From G963664115 sp965216035 (GTDB taxonomy: Bacteria > Acidobacteriota > Terriglobia > 20CM-2-55-15): DNA of 64,000 bases. How positions within the stretch are numbered: position 1 is the stretch's first letter; every line of letters begins with the position of its first letter. The position numbers and the translations under genes are program-made. The notes under the pieces were generated by a model, which had not been told where the DNA came from, made no database searches, and saw only the letters and a program-made list of their open reading frames with translations. Shown here in pieces: positions 1 to 8,780 of this stretch. The DNA lies in assembly GCA_965216035.1 (NCBI GenBank), contig CBDCFM010000019.1, positions 124,001 to 188,000 on the forward strand, given 5' to 3'.

Positions 1-214
1 GCGATGCCGTCGCGTCGCGCAGCTTCGCCGCGCGCAGGCGTCGGGTGAGCTTGCGGTGCTCCCGGGCCGTCCACTCCTCATCCACCAGTAGGCCCAGACG
101 TTCCTCGAAGCCGAGATCCGTGTACTGATTCGAGCGGCGTTGCTGCTCCAGGGCCTCGACCATGGCCGATAGCTTCATCTGGTTCATCTTCTCCAGGGTT
201 TGTTCCATTAGCAT
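1..214 (-). CDS. istB: IstB, IS21 transposition helper ATPase (N-terminal part only)
   Basis: About 71 N-terminal residues are visible, starting MLMEQTLEKMNQMKLSAM, a typical IstB N-terminal region; the AAA+ Walker motifs lie beyond the window edge. IstB is the ATP-dependent helper that partners IstA in strand transfer. Its ATG (214-212) lies inside the last codons of istA: the stop of istA (TAA, 210-208) follows the istB ATG by one base, an ATGCTAA arrangement implying translational coupling. A second in-frame ATG lies two codons later. Family identity is clear from sequence and position; completeness cannot be judged. Confidence 0.85.
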   Translation of the reverse strand, partial: MLMEQTLEKMNQMKLSAMVEALEQQRRSNQYTDLGFEERLGLLVDEEWTAREHRKLTRRLRAAKLRDATAS

Positions 215-1764
215 GAGTGCGTCTCCTCGGGGTCCGCATAGTAGGCGGCGCCGCGAATGTTGTCGTGATGGGGCGTCGGTGGGGTTTCGGTGTCCCCGAA
301 AGGCAACCGGTCCTGGGCCGACGACAGGATGTTCTTGACGGTGCGGTAGCTATAGGACTGCAAGTGCAGCGCCCGCGCACTGGCGGCTTCGAGCCGCTCG
401 GCGCCGGAGCGGCGACCTAGACTCATCAATCCCAGGCAGGCCCGGTACCCCTGTTCCGGATGCGGCCACCGTTTCATGATCTCCTCGACCAGGCGGCCGG
501 TCTTGGGGCCAGTTTTCTCCGCCCAACTAATCAGCCGGGACGGTGTCCATTCCGCATGGGCCCGATGGGCACTGGGCATATGTTCGGACAGAGTCGACGG
601 CTTGTGATCGTAGCGACGGCGATGGGACGTCACGCGCCGGCCTTTGTAGTAGACCTCGACAATGGACGCCGTGTAACGCGCTTCCACCCTCTCATGGATC
701 AACTGGCAGGGCACGCTGTAAGGATGGCGGTCCACGGTAATGTGGTAATCGATGCTGACACGACAGTCCTTCCACTCGGCCTGTTCATACCGGTTGGTCG
801 GGAGGGGCTGTAATGCCGGTCGATCCAGCCGCTCGTAGAGTTCCAGGCGGGATACTCGAAGCTTCTGCATCGGCCGCTGGTTCAGTTCCACCAGCAACTC
901 TCGAATGGCTCCGTTCAAGTCGGCCAGACTGAAGAACGTGCGATTCCGGATCCTGGCCAGGATCCACCGCTGTGCGACCAGGACGGTCGATTCAACTTTC
1001 GCTTTGTCCCGAGCTTTCCGCGGCCGGGCCGGTATGACAACGGCGCCGTAGTGTTCGGCCTCATCCTGGTAGGTACGGTTGACGCCTGCTTCATAGCGGC
1101 AGGGCTGGGTAATGGCACTCTTGAGTTGGTCGGGAACCCAGATCCGGCTCGATCCGCCGAAGAACTCCACCATGCGGATATGCACGCCGACCCAATCGGG
1201 GAGTTTCTGGCTCGGTGTCGCTTCCGCGTAGGTGTAACCGCTGGCGCCCAGAACAGCGACGAACAACTCGACTGGAATAGCTTTGCCCGTCCGTGGATCC
1301 GTCAGCTGTGGCCGTTTGCCGGAAAAGTCGATGAAGGTCTTCTCTCCGGCGCGGTGCACCTGTCGCATCGAGGGCTTCAATTTCTGGGCCCAACGCCGGT
1401 AGATCTCACAGAACTGGCTGTAGGCATATCCCTTTGGATTCGCTTCTCGGTACTCTTCCCACAGCAGGTGCAGGGTGACTCCAACACGCTTCAACTCCTG
1501 GTGGATCCGTTCTACATCCGGAGCCACCCGTTCCCGGGAGCCCGGTCCCGCGCGGGGAAACAGCCGCGCTTCAAGCGCTGCCTCGTCCAGGTCTTCGGGC
1601 AGCGGCCATTCCAGTCCGGCCTGCTTGGCCCGTCCCAAGTAGTCCGCAACGGTGCCCAAGCCCACGCGACATGCGCTGGCGATCGCCCGGTGGCTGAGCT
1701 GTTGGTCGTGTTTGAGTCGTAGAATCTCGCGTATCTGTCTCATCGGTAGTCGTTTCGTTGCCAT
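208..1764 (-). CDS. istA: IstA, IS21-family DDE transposase
   Basis: The product is about 518 aa, normal for IstA. An N-terminal helix-turn-helix (about residues 8-45, with HRAIASACRVGLGTVADYL) precedes a DDE core whose acidic residues are seen in KTFIDFSGK, in IRMVEFFGGSSRIWVPDQLK and in RDKAKVESTV. I chose the ATG at 1764 rather than the in-frame TTG one codon upstream because a GGAGGG Shine-Dalgarno (1775-1770) is spaced five bases from the ATG. Downstream istB overlaps its last codon. It acts on the terminal repeats at 1824-1955. The gene looks intact; an almost identical partial copy lies at 62787. Confidence 0.93.
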   Translation of the reverse strand: MATKRLPMRQIREILRLKHDQQLSHRAIASACRVGLGTVADYLGRAKQAGLEWPLPEDLDEAALEARLFPRAGPGSRERVAPDVERIHQELKRVGVTLHLLWEEYREANPKGYAYSQFCEIYRRWAQKLKPSMRQVHRAGEKTFIDFSGKRPQLTDPRTGKAIPVELFVAVLGASGYTYAEATPSQKLPDWVGVHIRMVEFFGGSSRIWVPDQLKSAITQPCRYEAGVNRTYQDEAEHYGAVVIPARPRKARDKAKVESTVLVAQRWILARIRNRTFFSLADLNGAIRELLVELNQRPMQKLRVSRLELYERLDRPALQPLPTNRYEQAEWKDCRVSIDYHITVDRHPYSVPCQLIHERVEARYTASIVEVYYKGRRVTSHRRRYDHKPSTLSEHMPSAHRAHAEWTPSRLISWAEKTGPKTGRLVEEIMKRWPHPEQGYRACLGLMSLGRRSGAERLEAASARALHLQSYSYRTVKNILSSAQDRLPFGDTETPPTPHHDNIRGAAYYADPEETHSC

Positions 1765-1823
1765 CAAGGCCCTCCTGTGCTTCAGGAGAACCTAAAAGCT
1801 CCAAACTTCGCTACCGACGAGTG

Positions 1824-1955
1824 ATCACGATGGCCGGAATCGGTGTTCAGGATCACCGGAATCACTGTTCAGGATCCCGGAATCCGCGTTCACGATCCCG
1901 GAATCGGTGTTCACGATGGATCGGAATCAGTGTTCAGGATGGTCCGGAATACGCA
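1824..1955. repeat. Terminal direct-repeat array of IS21 copy 1
   Basis: Five to six imperfect repeats of a unit resembling CCGGAATCGGTGTTCAGGAT occur every 20-25 bases between the istA promoter region and the element tip. The unit alternates between TTCAGGAT and TTCACGAT. Multiple terminal repeats of this kind are the binding sites of IstA in known IS21 elements. The same array occurs inverted at 62596-62727. Confidence 0.85.
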
Positions 1956-2186
1956 GTATGATTGTCCGGAAAACACGCAATTGGAATGACTCGTCCCGGC
2001 CCCTATTGCTCCTCCCTTGGCGACTTATGAGGACCAATCAGAAAACTCGCAAGTGGGCAAGCGGTCCAGGCGGCGTCGACCGACCAAGTCACCTCGCACT
2101 CTGCAGCCGATCACAGGACAGCTCGGAGAAAGGAATTTCAAGCGGGTCCTGCTGCAGTCCGTCGCAACCGGCGTGCAGTGGAGCGC

Positions 2187-2300
2187 GGCGTTGGTGCATG
2201 AATCACGGAAACACTAATGGAATCAACGCGTTACGTTTTTCGTGTTTGAGCGAAAAACGTAATGAATTCAACAAGTTGCATTGATTCGTGCAACAACGCC
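2187..2300. repeat. 114-bp nested palindrome (two stacked inverted repeats)
   Basis: The outer arms 2187-2205 and 2282-2300 pair over 19 positions with one mismatch and one G-T pair. The inner arms 2231-2242 and 2251-2262 are a perfect 12-bp inverted repeat (TTACGTTTTTCG and its complement) around an 8-base loop. The structure could be a miniature element, a folded recombination site or an extruding cruciform. It lacks the conserved RYYYAAC and GTTRRRY end boxes of an integron attC site. Confidence 0.6.
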
Positions 2301-2307
2301 GGTATGT

Positions 2308-2377
2308 GATTACTCCTACCTTGTCGCCAAGGGTTTACCCATCCTGCGGAAGTGAATGGCTCTATCCTTCGGCGTTT
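2308..2377. repeat. 70-bp direct repeat, copy 1 (partner 9132-9201)
   Basis: It starts GATTACTCCT and ends GGCGTTT. About 62 of 70 bases match the copy at 9132-9201 in the same orientation. Each copy can fold imperfectly because CGCCAAGG-type and CCTTNGGCG-type arms flank a GC-rich centre. The two copies bracket the beta-lactamase/HAD/HAD operon. The function is not known. Confidence 0.6.
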
Positions 2378-3054
2378 ATCGGGCGGAATCCAGCGAACGT
2401 TTCAGAACAACCCGGGCCCTAAGTACGGGCACGGGTTCGCGGCTATATGGCTGAGTGGGCTATCGTCCACGCGACAGCATAGGCAATTCCGCTAGAGACG
2501 ACAGAATCTGAAGAACCGGATGTCCGTCGAAATCACTGGCCACTGAACTTCCGCTCAAAACGGCGATGAAGGGAACGTCAGCGCGCTCGGCTGCCTCAGC
2601 ATCGACTGGATGGTCCCCCACATAGAAGGAGTCCGCAGCCTTCACCTTTAATTTAGAAAGCGCGAGATGTAATCCTTCTGGATTTGGCTTGTGTTCGTCC
2701 ACATCCTCTCCGCCGACGATCACCTCAAACGAATCGATCAGCCCCTCACGGGCAAGAATGCCTTCGATTCGATAACGGAACTTTGTGGAAACGATTGCCG
2801 TGCGAAGACCAAAGCTTTTGAGTAGCGACAAGGTGCGGGGAACATGAGGGAATATCACCGTCGAATTAGCCATAGGAGGGGCTCCCCATTCTTCGGACAG
2901 GAAATCCTGGGTCTTAAGGTGGATCGCCGCCGCTGAAATGGGTTGATATTTAGCCCGCCGTCGGGCCTGTGGGAACGGTGAAAAAGCCGAGTCTTCGAGG
3001 CTGTTTTCAAGCAACTGTGGGAATCCGCATGGTGTGGGGATTTGCATAGCTGCG

Positions 3055-3930
3055 TCAGTTTCCACAGGCCCTCGGCGCGCGCTGAAAGTACACGGCCTCG
3101 GGCGTCTGATAGTCGAATACTTGATGGCCGCGTTCCTGATTGTAAAACCTGAAATAGAGGTTCAGGTTTGCGATCGCTTCGGGAACGCTCAAGTAGTCCT
3201 TCAGGTACACTTCCTCGTACTTCACCGTTCGCCATAAGCGCTCGACGAAGATGTTGTCCAGGAACCGGCCCCGACCGTCCATGCTGATCGTGATGCCCTG
3301 GTCTTCGAGCCGGCCCGTGAAGATATTGCTGGTGAACTGCGCACCCTGATCCGTGTTGAAAATCTCTGGTTGCGCTTTCGTCAGCGCCCAGTCCAGTGCC
3401 GACACGCAAAATCCGCTGTCGATCGACGTGGACACTTCCCAGGCCAGCACGTACCGGCTGAACCAGTCCATGATCGCCACCAGATAGATGAATCCTTGCC
3501 GTAGTCGAATGTAGGTTATATCCGTGGCCCACACCTGATCGGGACGCACAATCTCCAGATTGCGCAACTGGTATGGGTAAATCCGGTGTCCCGGGGCCGG
3601 CATCGACAACTGCGGTTTGGGATAGATCGCTTCCAGTCCCATGAGCCGCATCAGTCGCCGCACCCGCTTCGCATTGACCCGCCGACCTTGCGTCTGCAAC
3701 CACCAGGTCATACGCCGAATCCCGTAAAACGGGGTTCGCGTATATTGCTCGTCCAACAGACGCATCAACGCGATGTTCTCGGCGCTCTCGCCCACCGGTG
3801 TGTAGTAGAGTCCCGATCGGGACACGCCGGTCAACCGACACTGCTCGACGATGCTCAACTCGTCGTGATTCGATTCGATCCATGGTCGTCGATGCTCTAA
3901 CGGGAAAGTCCCGACTTTTTTTTGAGCCAC
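3055..3930 (-). CDS. IS3-a OrfB (DDE integrase core), copy 1
   Basis: The product is about 291 aa if read from an in-frame GTG, but the natural product is probably the OrfAB fusion made by -1 frameshifting on an A8 tract (3916-3923, T8 on the plus strand). An HTH_21-like region with GLYYTPVGESAENIALM is followed by the rve core: the catalytic acids are in WATDITYI, NTDQGAQF and FLDNIFVERLWRTVKYE. The reading frame is intact. It catalyses cut-out and insertion of the element together with OrfA. Confidence 0.9.
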   Translation of the reverse strand: MAQKKVGTFPLEHRRPWIESNHDELSIVEQCRLTGVSRSGLYYTPVGESAENIALMRLLDEQYTRTPFYGIRRMTWWLQTQGRRVNAKRVRRLMRLMGLEAIYPKPQLSMPAPGHRIYPYQLRNLEIVRPDQVWATDITYIRLRQGFIYLVAIMDWFSRYVLAWEVSTSIDSGFCVSALDWALTKAQPEIFNTDQGAQFTSNIFTGRLEDQGITISMDGRGRFLDNIFVERLWRTVKYEEVYLKDYLSVPEAIANLNLYFRFYNQERGHQVFDYQTPEAVYFQRAPRACGN

Positions 3931-4190
3931 TCCACCTCGACCTGTAATTTTCCGATCTGTTGGTAGAGTTCCGCCTGCACTTGCTCATCGGCTTCACTGG
4001 CCTGTACTCGGCCATTGGAGAAGATGTCCGATACGCCGTCGAGTACTTGCTTTTTCCACTTCGTCACCATGTTCGGGTGAACTTCGTAGTGGGACGCGAT
4101 TTCCTGGATCGTGCGCTGTCCCTTCACCGCTTCCACGGCAATCTTTGCCTTCAATTCTGCGCTGTACTGCTTCCGCCCTCGCTTCTTCAT
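3897..4190 (-). CDS. IS3-a OrfA (helix-turn-helix subunit), copy 1
   Basis: The product is 97 aa, MKKRGRKQYSAELKAKI at the start, with a helix-turn-helix around residues 25-50 (TIQEIASHYEVHPNMVTKWK) and a C-terminal coiled-coil/leucine zipper region. It ends in the lysine run encoded by the A8 slippery tract; -1 slippage there joins it to OrfB, the standard IS3 mechanism. Confidence 0.9.
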   Translation of the reverse strand: MKKRGRKQYSAELKAKIAVEAVKGQRTIQEIASHYEVHPNMVTKWKKQVLDGVSDIFSNGRVQASEADEQVQAELYQQIGKLQVEVEWLKKKSGLSR

Positions 4191-4528
4191 CTGTCTCTCC
4201 CGAGGTAGCGATTTTACACCTTAGTGACCTGTCCGAAATTTTGGGGAGCACCTCAATAACCTGGTCCGCTCGTTCGATAAACCGGTCAGAAAACTCCGAA
4301 AATCTGATGGGATCGGACTTGCCGGTCAGAGTCGTGAAGATTCGCGGAATTGAAAGCCCTATTGTCCGGTGAATCTGGATTGGATCTACGGGTGACAAGC
4401 CCACTTTCTGAAGCGCATAGTTCACGCAGTCCACAGCGCCGGATGTTGAATCTGCGAGCGTTAGATCGAAATCAAACACCACTGCCTGAACCACAGAGTT
4501 CTCCTTCTTACTAGGATGGGTAAGCTGG

Positions 4529-5260
4529 TTATACGGCCAAGTTCAGTCGCGTGTTTGCTGGCCCCCTGGGTACTACAGCATTTTCAAAACTACGCAGGCA
4601 TTTCTGTTGATCGAGAAAATTCAAAATCACATGACTCGCGCCGAATTGACGAAGTCTTGCTGCCCGATCATCGTATCCCACTCCGACAAACGGCAAGTCA
4701 AGTCGGTTAGCAGTATGAACGTCCCAAACCGCATCGCCGATTGACACGACCTTCTGGAAGGCCCTGTGCTTATAAATGGACGACGCTCGATCAATAGCCG
4801 TTCGCACAATCGACTCCCGCGAGGGGCCATCCTCAGCAAAAGCGGTTGGAGTCTCTCCTACATCAATTCCTGCCGTCCGAAGCTTCAGTCTCGCTGACCG
4901 CTCCCAGCCACCAGTTGCTATGGCCGTTCGCCAGTCCGAACGCTGTCCGAAACTGGCCAGAAAGGAGACAGCCCCAGGAATCTCTTCGAATGCTCCGTTG
5001 TTCAAACGATTGCGCTCCTCTAACAAGGCTACGAATTGTTCGATGAACTTCGATATTTCGACGGTTTTGGGCGGTCGCCCGAACCGCGTCGTGAAGACGT
5101 TGTTCATAACGCCGAGATCCGTTACGTGTTCGTAATTTGACCAGTTGCTGTCTACGGACTTAATACCGAGTACATCGATAAACGCCTGAAGATAACACTC
5201 TTCGTCCACGGCGGACGTCTTCGTCAGTGTCCCATCAATATCGGAAACTGCGAGCTTCAT
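4529..5260 (-). CDS. HAD-superfamily hydrolase (intact)
   Basis: The product is 243 aa. Motif I is DIDGTLT at residues 7-13 (nucleophile Asp and acid/base Asp), motif II lies around AIATGGWERS, and motif IV is GDAVWD near residue 180. The insert between motifs I and II is an alpha-helical cap of the phosphatase type. The substrate is unknown. The ATG at 5260 is preceded by a weak GGAAAAG. The gene lies 77 bp downstream of the beta-lactamase stop and 34 bp upstream of the other HAD gene, so the three probably formed one transcription unit. It is the only member of the trio not hit by an insertion sequence, though it has probably lost its upstream promoter continuity. Confidence 0.85.
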   Translation of the reverse strand: MKLAVSDIDGTLTKTSAVDEECYLQAFIDVLGIKSVDSNWSNYEHVTDLGVMNNVFTTRFGRPPKTVEISKFIEQFVALLEERNRLNNGAFEEIPGAVSFLASFGQRSDWRTAIATGGWERSARLKLRTAGIDVGETPTAFAEDGPSRESIVRTAIDRASSIYKHRAFQKVVSIGDAVWDVHTANRLDLPFVGVGYDDRAARLRQFGASHVILNFLDQQKCLRSFENAVVPRGPANTRLNLAV

Positions 5261-6170
5261 CGATTCGCTTTTCCGACAGTTCGTGTCGTCTCAGCTTATG
5301 GCTTGGCAATTAGCTGTAGGTCGACCTATGAGTACACCTAATGCAGCACTCCAAGCTCGACAAGTACATTACGAGTTATGTCTTCCCTAGCCGGACCGAA
5401 TGTATCATTCGGGGCCTTTGCTTCCAGTACCGTGGCGAAAAAATACACCCCATCTTCGCTTTCAACCCACCCAACCCACCAGCCCACGTTGTCGCCATCG
5501 GGGAGCACCGCCCATCCAGTTTTCGCACGTAGTACATAATTTGATGTCCGTTCGACTGCCATCATCTCCCTTACCGTATCCATCGTCACGGCTGAGAAGG
5601 GCAGATCACCGCGATGCAGACGTTGGAGAAAATCGATTTGCTCACGCGGCGAGATGCGGAGCCTTCCTGTCAACCAGAACTCGTCGATACTCCCTGAGAT
5701 ATCACGATTCCCATAACCGACATCATCTATGCACTGCTGCATCCGTTCCATTCCAATGCGCCTTGTCAGCTCCTGAAAATGCGAAACTGAAGAGAGGCGA
5801 AAAGCTGTCTGCAAATCAAGATCTCTGTTAAGTTCACGGCGGTCGGTGACAACGCCGTCCCATGAGACCACAGCGGCCTTGTCAGCAACGACGCCGGTCT
5901 CGAGAGCTATCAGTGAATTGAGAATCTTGAAGGTCGAAGCCGGAATCAATTTGCGTTCTATGCGCTCAGCGTGAGCCGCGTGATACGAGTGGAGGGGCTC
6001 CCCATTCTTCGGACAGGAAATCCTGGGTCTTAAGGTGGATCGCCGCCGCTGAAATGGGTTGATATTTAGCCCGCCGTCGGGCCTGTGGGAACGGTGAAAA
6101 AGCCGAGTCTTCGAGGCTGTTTTCAAGCAACTGTGGGAATCCGCATGGTGTGGGGATTTGCATAGCTGCG

Positions 6171-7046
6171 TCAGTTTCCACAGGCCCTCGGCGCGCGCTG
6201 AAAGTACACGGCCTCGGGCGTCTGATAGTCGAATACTTGATGGCCGCGTTCCTGATTGTAAAACCTGAAATAGAGGTTCAGGTTTGCGATCGCTTCGGGA
6301 ACGCTCAAGTAGTCCTTCAGGTACACTTCCTCGTACTTCACCGTTCGCCATAAGCGCTCGACGAAGATGTTGTCCAGGAACCGGCCCCGACCGTCCATGC
6401 TGATCGTGATGCCCTGGTCTTCGAGCCGGCCCGTGAAGATATTGCTGGTGAACTGCGCACCCTGATCCGTGTTGAAAATCTCTGGTTGCGCTTTCGTCAG
6501 CGCCCAGTCCAGTGCCGACACGCAAAATCCGCTGTCGATCGACGTGGACACTTCCCAGGCCAGCACGTACCGGCTGAACCAGTCCATGATCGCCACCAGA
6601 TAGATGAATCCTTGCCGTAGTCGAATGTAGGTTATATCCGTGGCCCACACCTGATCGGGACGCACAATCTCCAGATTGCGCAACTGGTATGGGTAAATCC
6701 GGTGTCCCGGGGCCGGCATCGACAACTGCGGTTTGGGATAGATCGCTTCCAGTCCCATGAGCCGCATCAGTCGCCGCACCCGCTTCGCATTGACCCGCCG
6801 ACCTTGCGTCTGCAACCACCAGGTCATACGCCGAATCCCGTAAAACGGGGTTCGCGTATATTGCTCGTCCAACAGACGCATCAACGCGATGTTCTCGGCG
6901 CTCTCGCCCACCGGTGTGTAGTAGAGTCCCGATCGGGACACGCCGGTCAACCGACACTGCTCGACGATGCTCAACTCGTCGTGATTCGATTCGATCCATG
7001 GTCGTCGATGCTCTAACGGGAAAGTCCCGACTTTTTTTTGAGCCAC
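6171..7046 (-). CDS. IS3-a OrfB, copy 2
   Basis: This is the same 291-aa protein as copy 1, with an intact DDE core (WATDITYI, NTDQGAQF, FVERLWRTVKYE). Expression is expected through -1 frameshifting at the A8 tract, and it looks competent. Confidence 0.9.
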   Translation of the reverse strand: MAQKKVGTFPLEHRRPWIESNHDELSIVEQCRLTGVSRSGLYYTPVGESAENIALMRLLDEQYTRTPFYGIRRMTWWLQTQGRRVNAKRVRRLMRLMGLEAIYPKPQLSMPAPGHRIYPYQLRNLEIVRPDQVWATDITYIRLRQGFIYLVAIMDWFSRYVLAWEVSTSIDSGFCVSALDWALTKAQPEIFNTDQGAQFTSNIFTGRLEDQGITISMDGRGRFLDNIFVERLWRTVKYEEVYLKDYLSVPEAIANLNLYFRFYNQERGHQVFDYQTPEAVYFQRAPRACGN

Positions 7047-7306
7047 TCCACCTCGACCTGTAATTTTCCGATCTGTTGGTAGAGTTCCGCCTGCACTTGC
7101 TCATCGGCTTCACTGGCCTGTACTCGGCCATTGGAGAAGATGTCCGATACGCCGTCGAGTACTTGCTTTTTCCACTTCGTCACCATGTTCGGGTGAACTT
7201 CGTAGTGGGACGCGATTTCCTGGATCGTGCGCTGTCCCTTCACCGCTTCCACGGCAATCTTTGCCTTCAATTCTGCGCTGTACTGCTTCCGCCCTCGCTT
7301 CTTCAT
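7013..7306 (-). CDS. IS3-a OrfA, copy 2
   Basis: This 97-aa helix-turn-helix protein is the same as copy 1 and ends in the A8 slippery tract shared with orfB. Confidence 0.9.
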   Translation of the reverse strand: MKKRGRKQYSAELKAKIAVEAVKGQRTIQEIASHYEVHPNMVTKWKKQVLDGVSDIFSNGRVQASEADEQVQAELYQQIGKLQVEVEWLKKKSGLSR

Positions 7307-7394
7307 CTGCCTCTCCCGAGGTAGCGATTTTACACCTTAGTGACCTGTCCGAATTTTGGGGAGCACCTCAAGTTGCCGCTCAAGTCATAGATGA

Positions 7395-8780
7395 GAGTTA
7401 TAACCGAATCTGGTGTTTGAGGGATTGAAGAAAAGCGGCGTATCTGGTTGATTTGTTGTTTACGAGACTTCAAAGCAACCAAAGGAGATACGCCACTATG
7501 AGTAAGAGTATCGTTATTGAACTGGAAGATCGAGAAGCGATTGCAGACCCAGTGACCGACCTGCTACGAGCCGGGGCGCAAGAGCTGATCCAACGCGCTG
7601 TGGAAGCCGAACTGTCCGAACTGCTATCCCAGCACGGCGATCGGCGAACCGAGACGGGGAAGGCTGGAGTGGTGCGCAACGGTTATCTGCCTGAACGCGA
7701 GCTGCAGACCGGCCTGGGTCCGGTAACGGTGCAAATCCCGAAGGTTCGCGCCAAGACGGGCGAAGCTGTGACGTTCCGCTCGGCCCTGATACCCCCCTAC
7801 ATTCGGAAGACGCAGTCGATGGAAGCCGCCGTGCCGTGGTTGTATTTGAAAGGCGTCTCCAGTGGCGAGATGGGTGAGGCCCTGAAAGTTCTTGTCAGTC
7901 CGAAGGCGCAGGGCTTGTCAGCGAGCACGGTATCGCGCTTGAAACGGGTCTGGGCTGAAGAGTACCGCATCGGGTGCGACCAGCGTTTGGACGCCGACCG
8001 CTGGGTCTATGTCTGGGCCGACGGTATCTACAGCGGACTTCGAGCTGAACAAACCAAGTTGTGTGCGTTGGTCGTGATCGGCGTGAATGAACGCGGAGAG
8101 AAGCGTTTTCTGGCGATCGAAGACGGTGTACGGGAATCGACACAGAGTTGGCGTGAGGTCTTGTTGAAGCTGAAGTCCCGAGGGATGAATATTCCGAAGT
8201 TGGCCATCGGTGACGGGGCGATGGGGTTCTGGGCCGCACTGGAGGAAATCTATCCCGAGACACACCAACAACGCTGCTGGATGCACAAGACCATGAATGT
8301 GCTCAACTGCTTACCCAAGTCGGTCCAGGCGAAAGCGAAACAGGCACTGCACGCGATCTGGAAGGCTGAGACACACGCAGATGCCGAGAAGGCATTCGAT
8401 CTGTTCATTGAAACCTATGAGCCGAAGTATCCGAAAGCCACTGTCTGCCTGCAGAAAGACAGAGAAGAACTGCTGGCCTTTTACGGCTTTCCGGCCAAGC
8501 ACTGGCAGAGCATCCGAACGACTAATCCCATTGAATCGACCTTTGCCACCATTCGACACCGAACCAAGCGATCCAGAGGCTGCCTGACACGGGATGGAAT
8601 GCTGCACATGATGTTCAAGCTGGGTCAGTGCGCTGAGAAGAACTGGCGACGATTACGAGGATTCGATGATCTGGTCAAGGTGATTACTGGAGTGAAATTT
8701 AACGATGGAATCGAAGTGACAAAGCTCGATCAGACCGCCGCTTGAATCAATCTCCTAAACACCACTTTTGACAATAACTC
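7395..8780 (+). mobile_element. IS256-family element IS256-A, copy 1
   Basis: The element is 1386 bp. Its ends are GAGTTATAACC and GAGTTATTGTC (read inward), and a 9-bp duplication CATAGATGA lies at 7386-7394 and 8781-8789. It is inserted in the 5' part of the beta-lactamase gene, opposite in direction to that gene. A second, almost identical copy is at 28348-29733. Confidence 0.95.
7498..8745 (+). CDS. IS256-A transposase (Mutator type), copy 1
   Basis: The product is 415 aa from the ATG at 7498, chosen because AAAGGAG lies 10 bases upstream; an upstream in-frame start exists at 7453 but has no ribosome site. Mutator-type DDE residues are visible in YVWADGIY, AIGDGAMGFW and RTTNPIESTF. The frame is intact. 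It mobilises this element with 9-bp target duplications. Confidence 0.93.
   Translation: MSKSIVIELEDREAIADPVTDLLRAGAQELIQRAVEAELSELLSQHGDRRTETGKAGVVRNGYLPERELQTGLGPVTVQIPKVRAKTGEAVTFRSALIPPYIRKTQSMEAAVPWLYLKGVSSGEMGEALKVLVSPKAQGLSASTVSRLKRVWAEEYRIGCDQRLDADRWVYVWADGIYSGLRAEQTKLCALVVIGVNERGEKRFLAIEDGVRESTQSWREVLLKLKSRGMNIPKLAIGDGAMGFWAALEEIYPETHQQRCWMHKTMNVLNCLPKSVQAKAKQALHAIWKAETHADAEKAFDLFIETYEPKYPKATVCLQKDREELLAFYGFPAKHWQSIRTTNPIESTFATIRHRTKRSRGCLTRDGMLHMMFKLGQCAEKNWRRLRGFDDLVKVITGVKFNDGIEVTKLDQTAA

Larger units (their letters stand above)
1..1955 (-). mobile_element. IS21-family element, copy 1 (cut by window edge)
   Basis: The element carries istA and the start of istB and continues left of base 1. 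Its inner end is placed at 1955, where the sequence shared with the second copy (62596 onward, opposite strand) stops. Read from that end it begins with TG, as usual for IS21. Immediately inside are about five to six imperfect 20-25-bp direct repeats, the usual multiple transposase-binding sites of the family. The target-site duplication cannot be checked because the other end is outside the window. The visible part matches copy 2 almost base for base, so the two are recent duplicates. Confidence 0.9.
1956..2459. other. Intergenic stretch without a recognisable gene
   Basis: No open frame here looks like a protein. The stretch contains a 114-bp nested palindrome (2187-2300) and a 70-bp sequence (2308-2377) repeated at 9132-9201; both are listed separately. 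The remaining bases, 1956-2186 and 2378-2459, show nothing I can name. Confidence 0.5.
2875..4255 (-). mobile_element. IS3-family element IS3-a, copy 1
   Basis: The element is 1381 bp with ends TGAGGTGCTCCCC and GGAGGGGCTCCCC (read inward) and a 3-bp target duplication ATA (2872-2874 and 4256-4258). It is inserted in the HAD gene in the same orientation as that gene. It contains orfA (4190-3897) and orfB (3930-3055) in the -1 frame, and about 180 bases of GC-rich non-coding tail after orfB. Near-identical copies sit at 5991-7370 and 10917-12295. Confidence 0.95.
2460..4494 (-). pseudogene. HAD-family phosphatase, interrupted by IS3-a copy 1
   Basis: The coding parts are complement 4494-4259 and 2874-2460. 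Joining them and removing the insertion with one 3-bp duplication gives exactly 217 codons (216 aa). HAD motifs are complete: DFDLT near the N-terminus (nucleophile Asp), STK in motif II, KPNP with the motif III lysine, and GDHPVD in motif IV. The length and cap fit a Gph/phosphoglycolate-phosphatase-like subfamily, but the substrate cannot be inferred. Translation would start at GTG 4494 behind an AAGGAG Shine-Dalgarno. It lies 34 bp downstream of the second HAD gene and is the last gene of the beta-lactamase operon. The insertion falls after DQV, between motifs I and II, so neither half should be active. Confidence 0.88.
5991..7370 (-). mobile_element. IS3-a, copy 2
   Basis: The copy is 1380 bp with the same ends as copy 1 and a 3-bp duplication AGT (5988-5990 and 7371-7373). 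It is inserted in the beta-lactamase gene, same orientation as the gene. It carries orfA and orfB with an A8 slippery tract. Confidence 0.95.

Noticed and set aside
2187..2377. Integron attC site
   Set aside because: The palindrome has suitable size and imperfect symmetry, but the terminal RYYYAAC / GTTRRRY boxes are missing and no integron integrase is present.
5338..7131. 597-aa open frame spanning IS3-a copy 2 and the beta-lactamase
   Set aside because: It is an alternative frame of orfB that happens to be open and continues by chance into the beta-lactamase 3' part. The IS portion has no protein-like motifs and the same frame appears in the other IS3-a copies.
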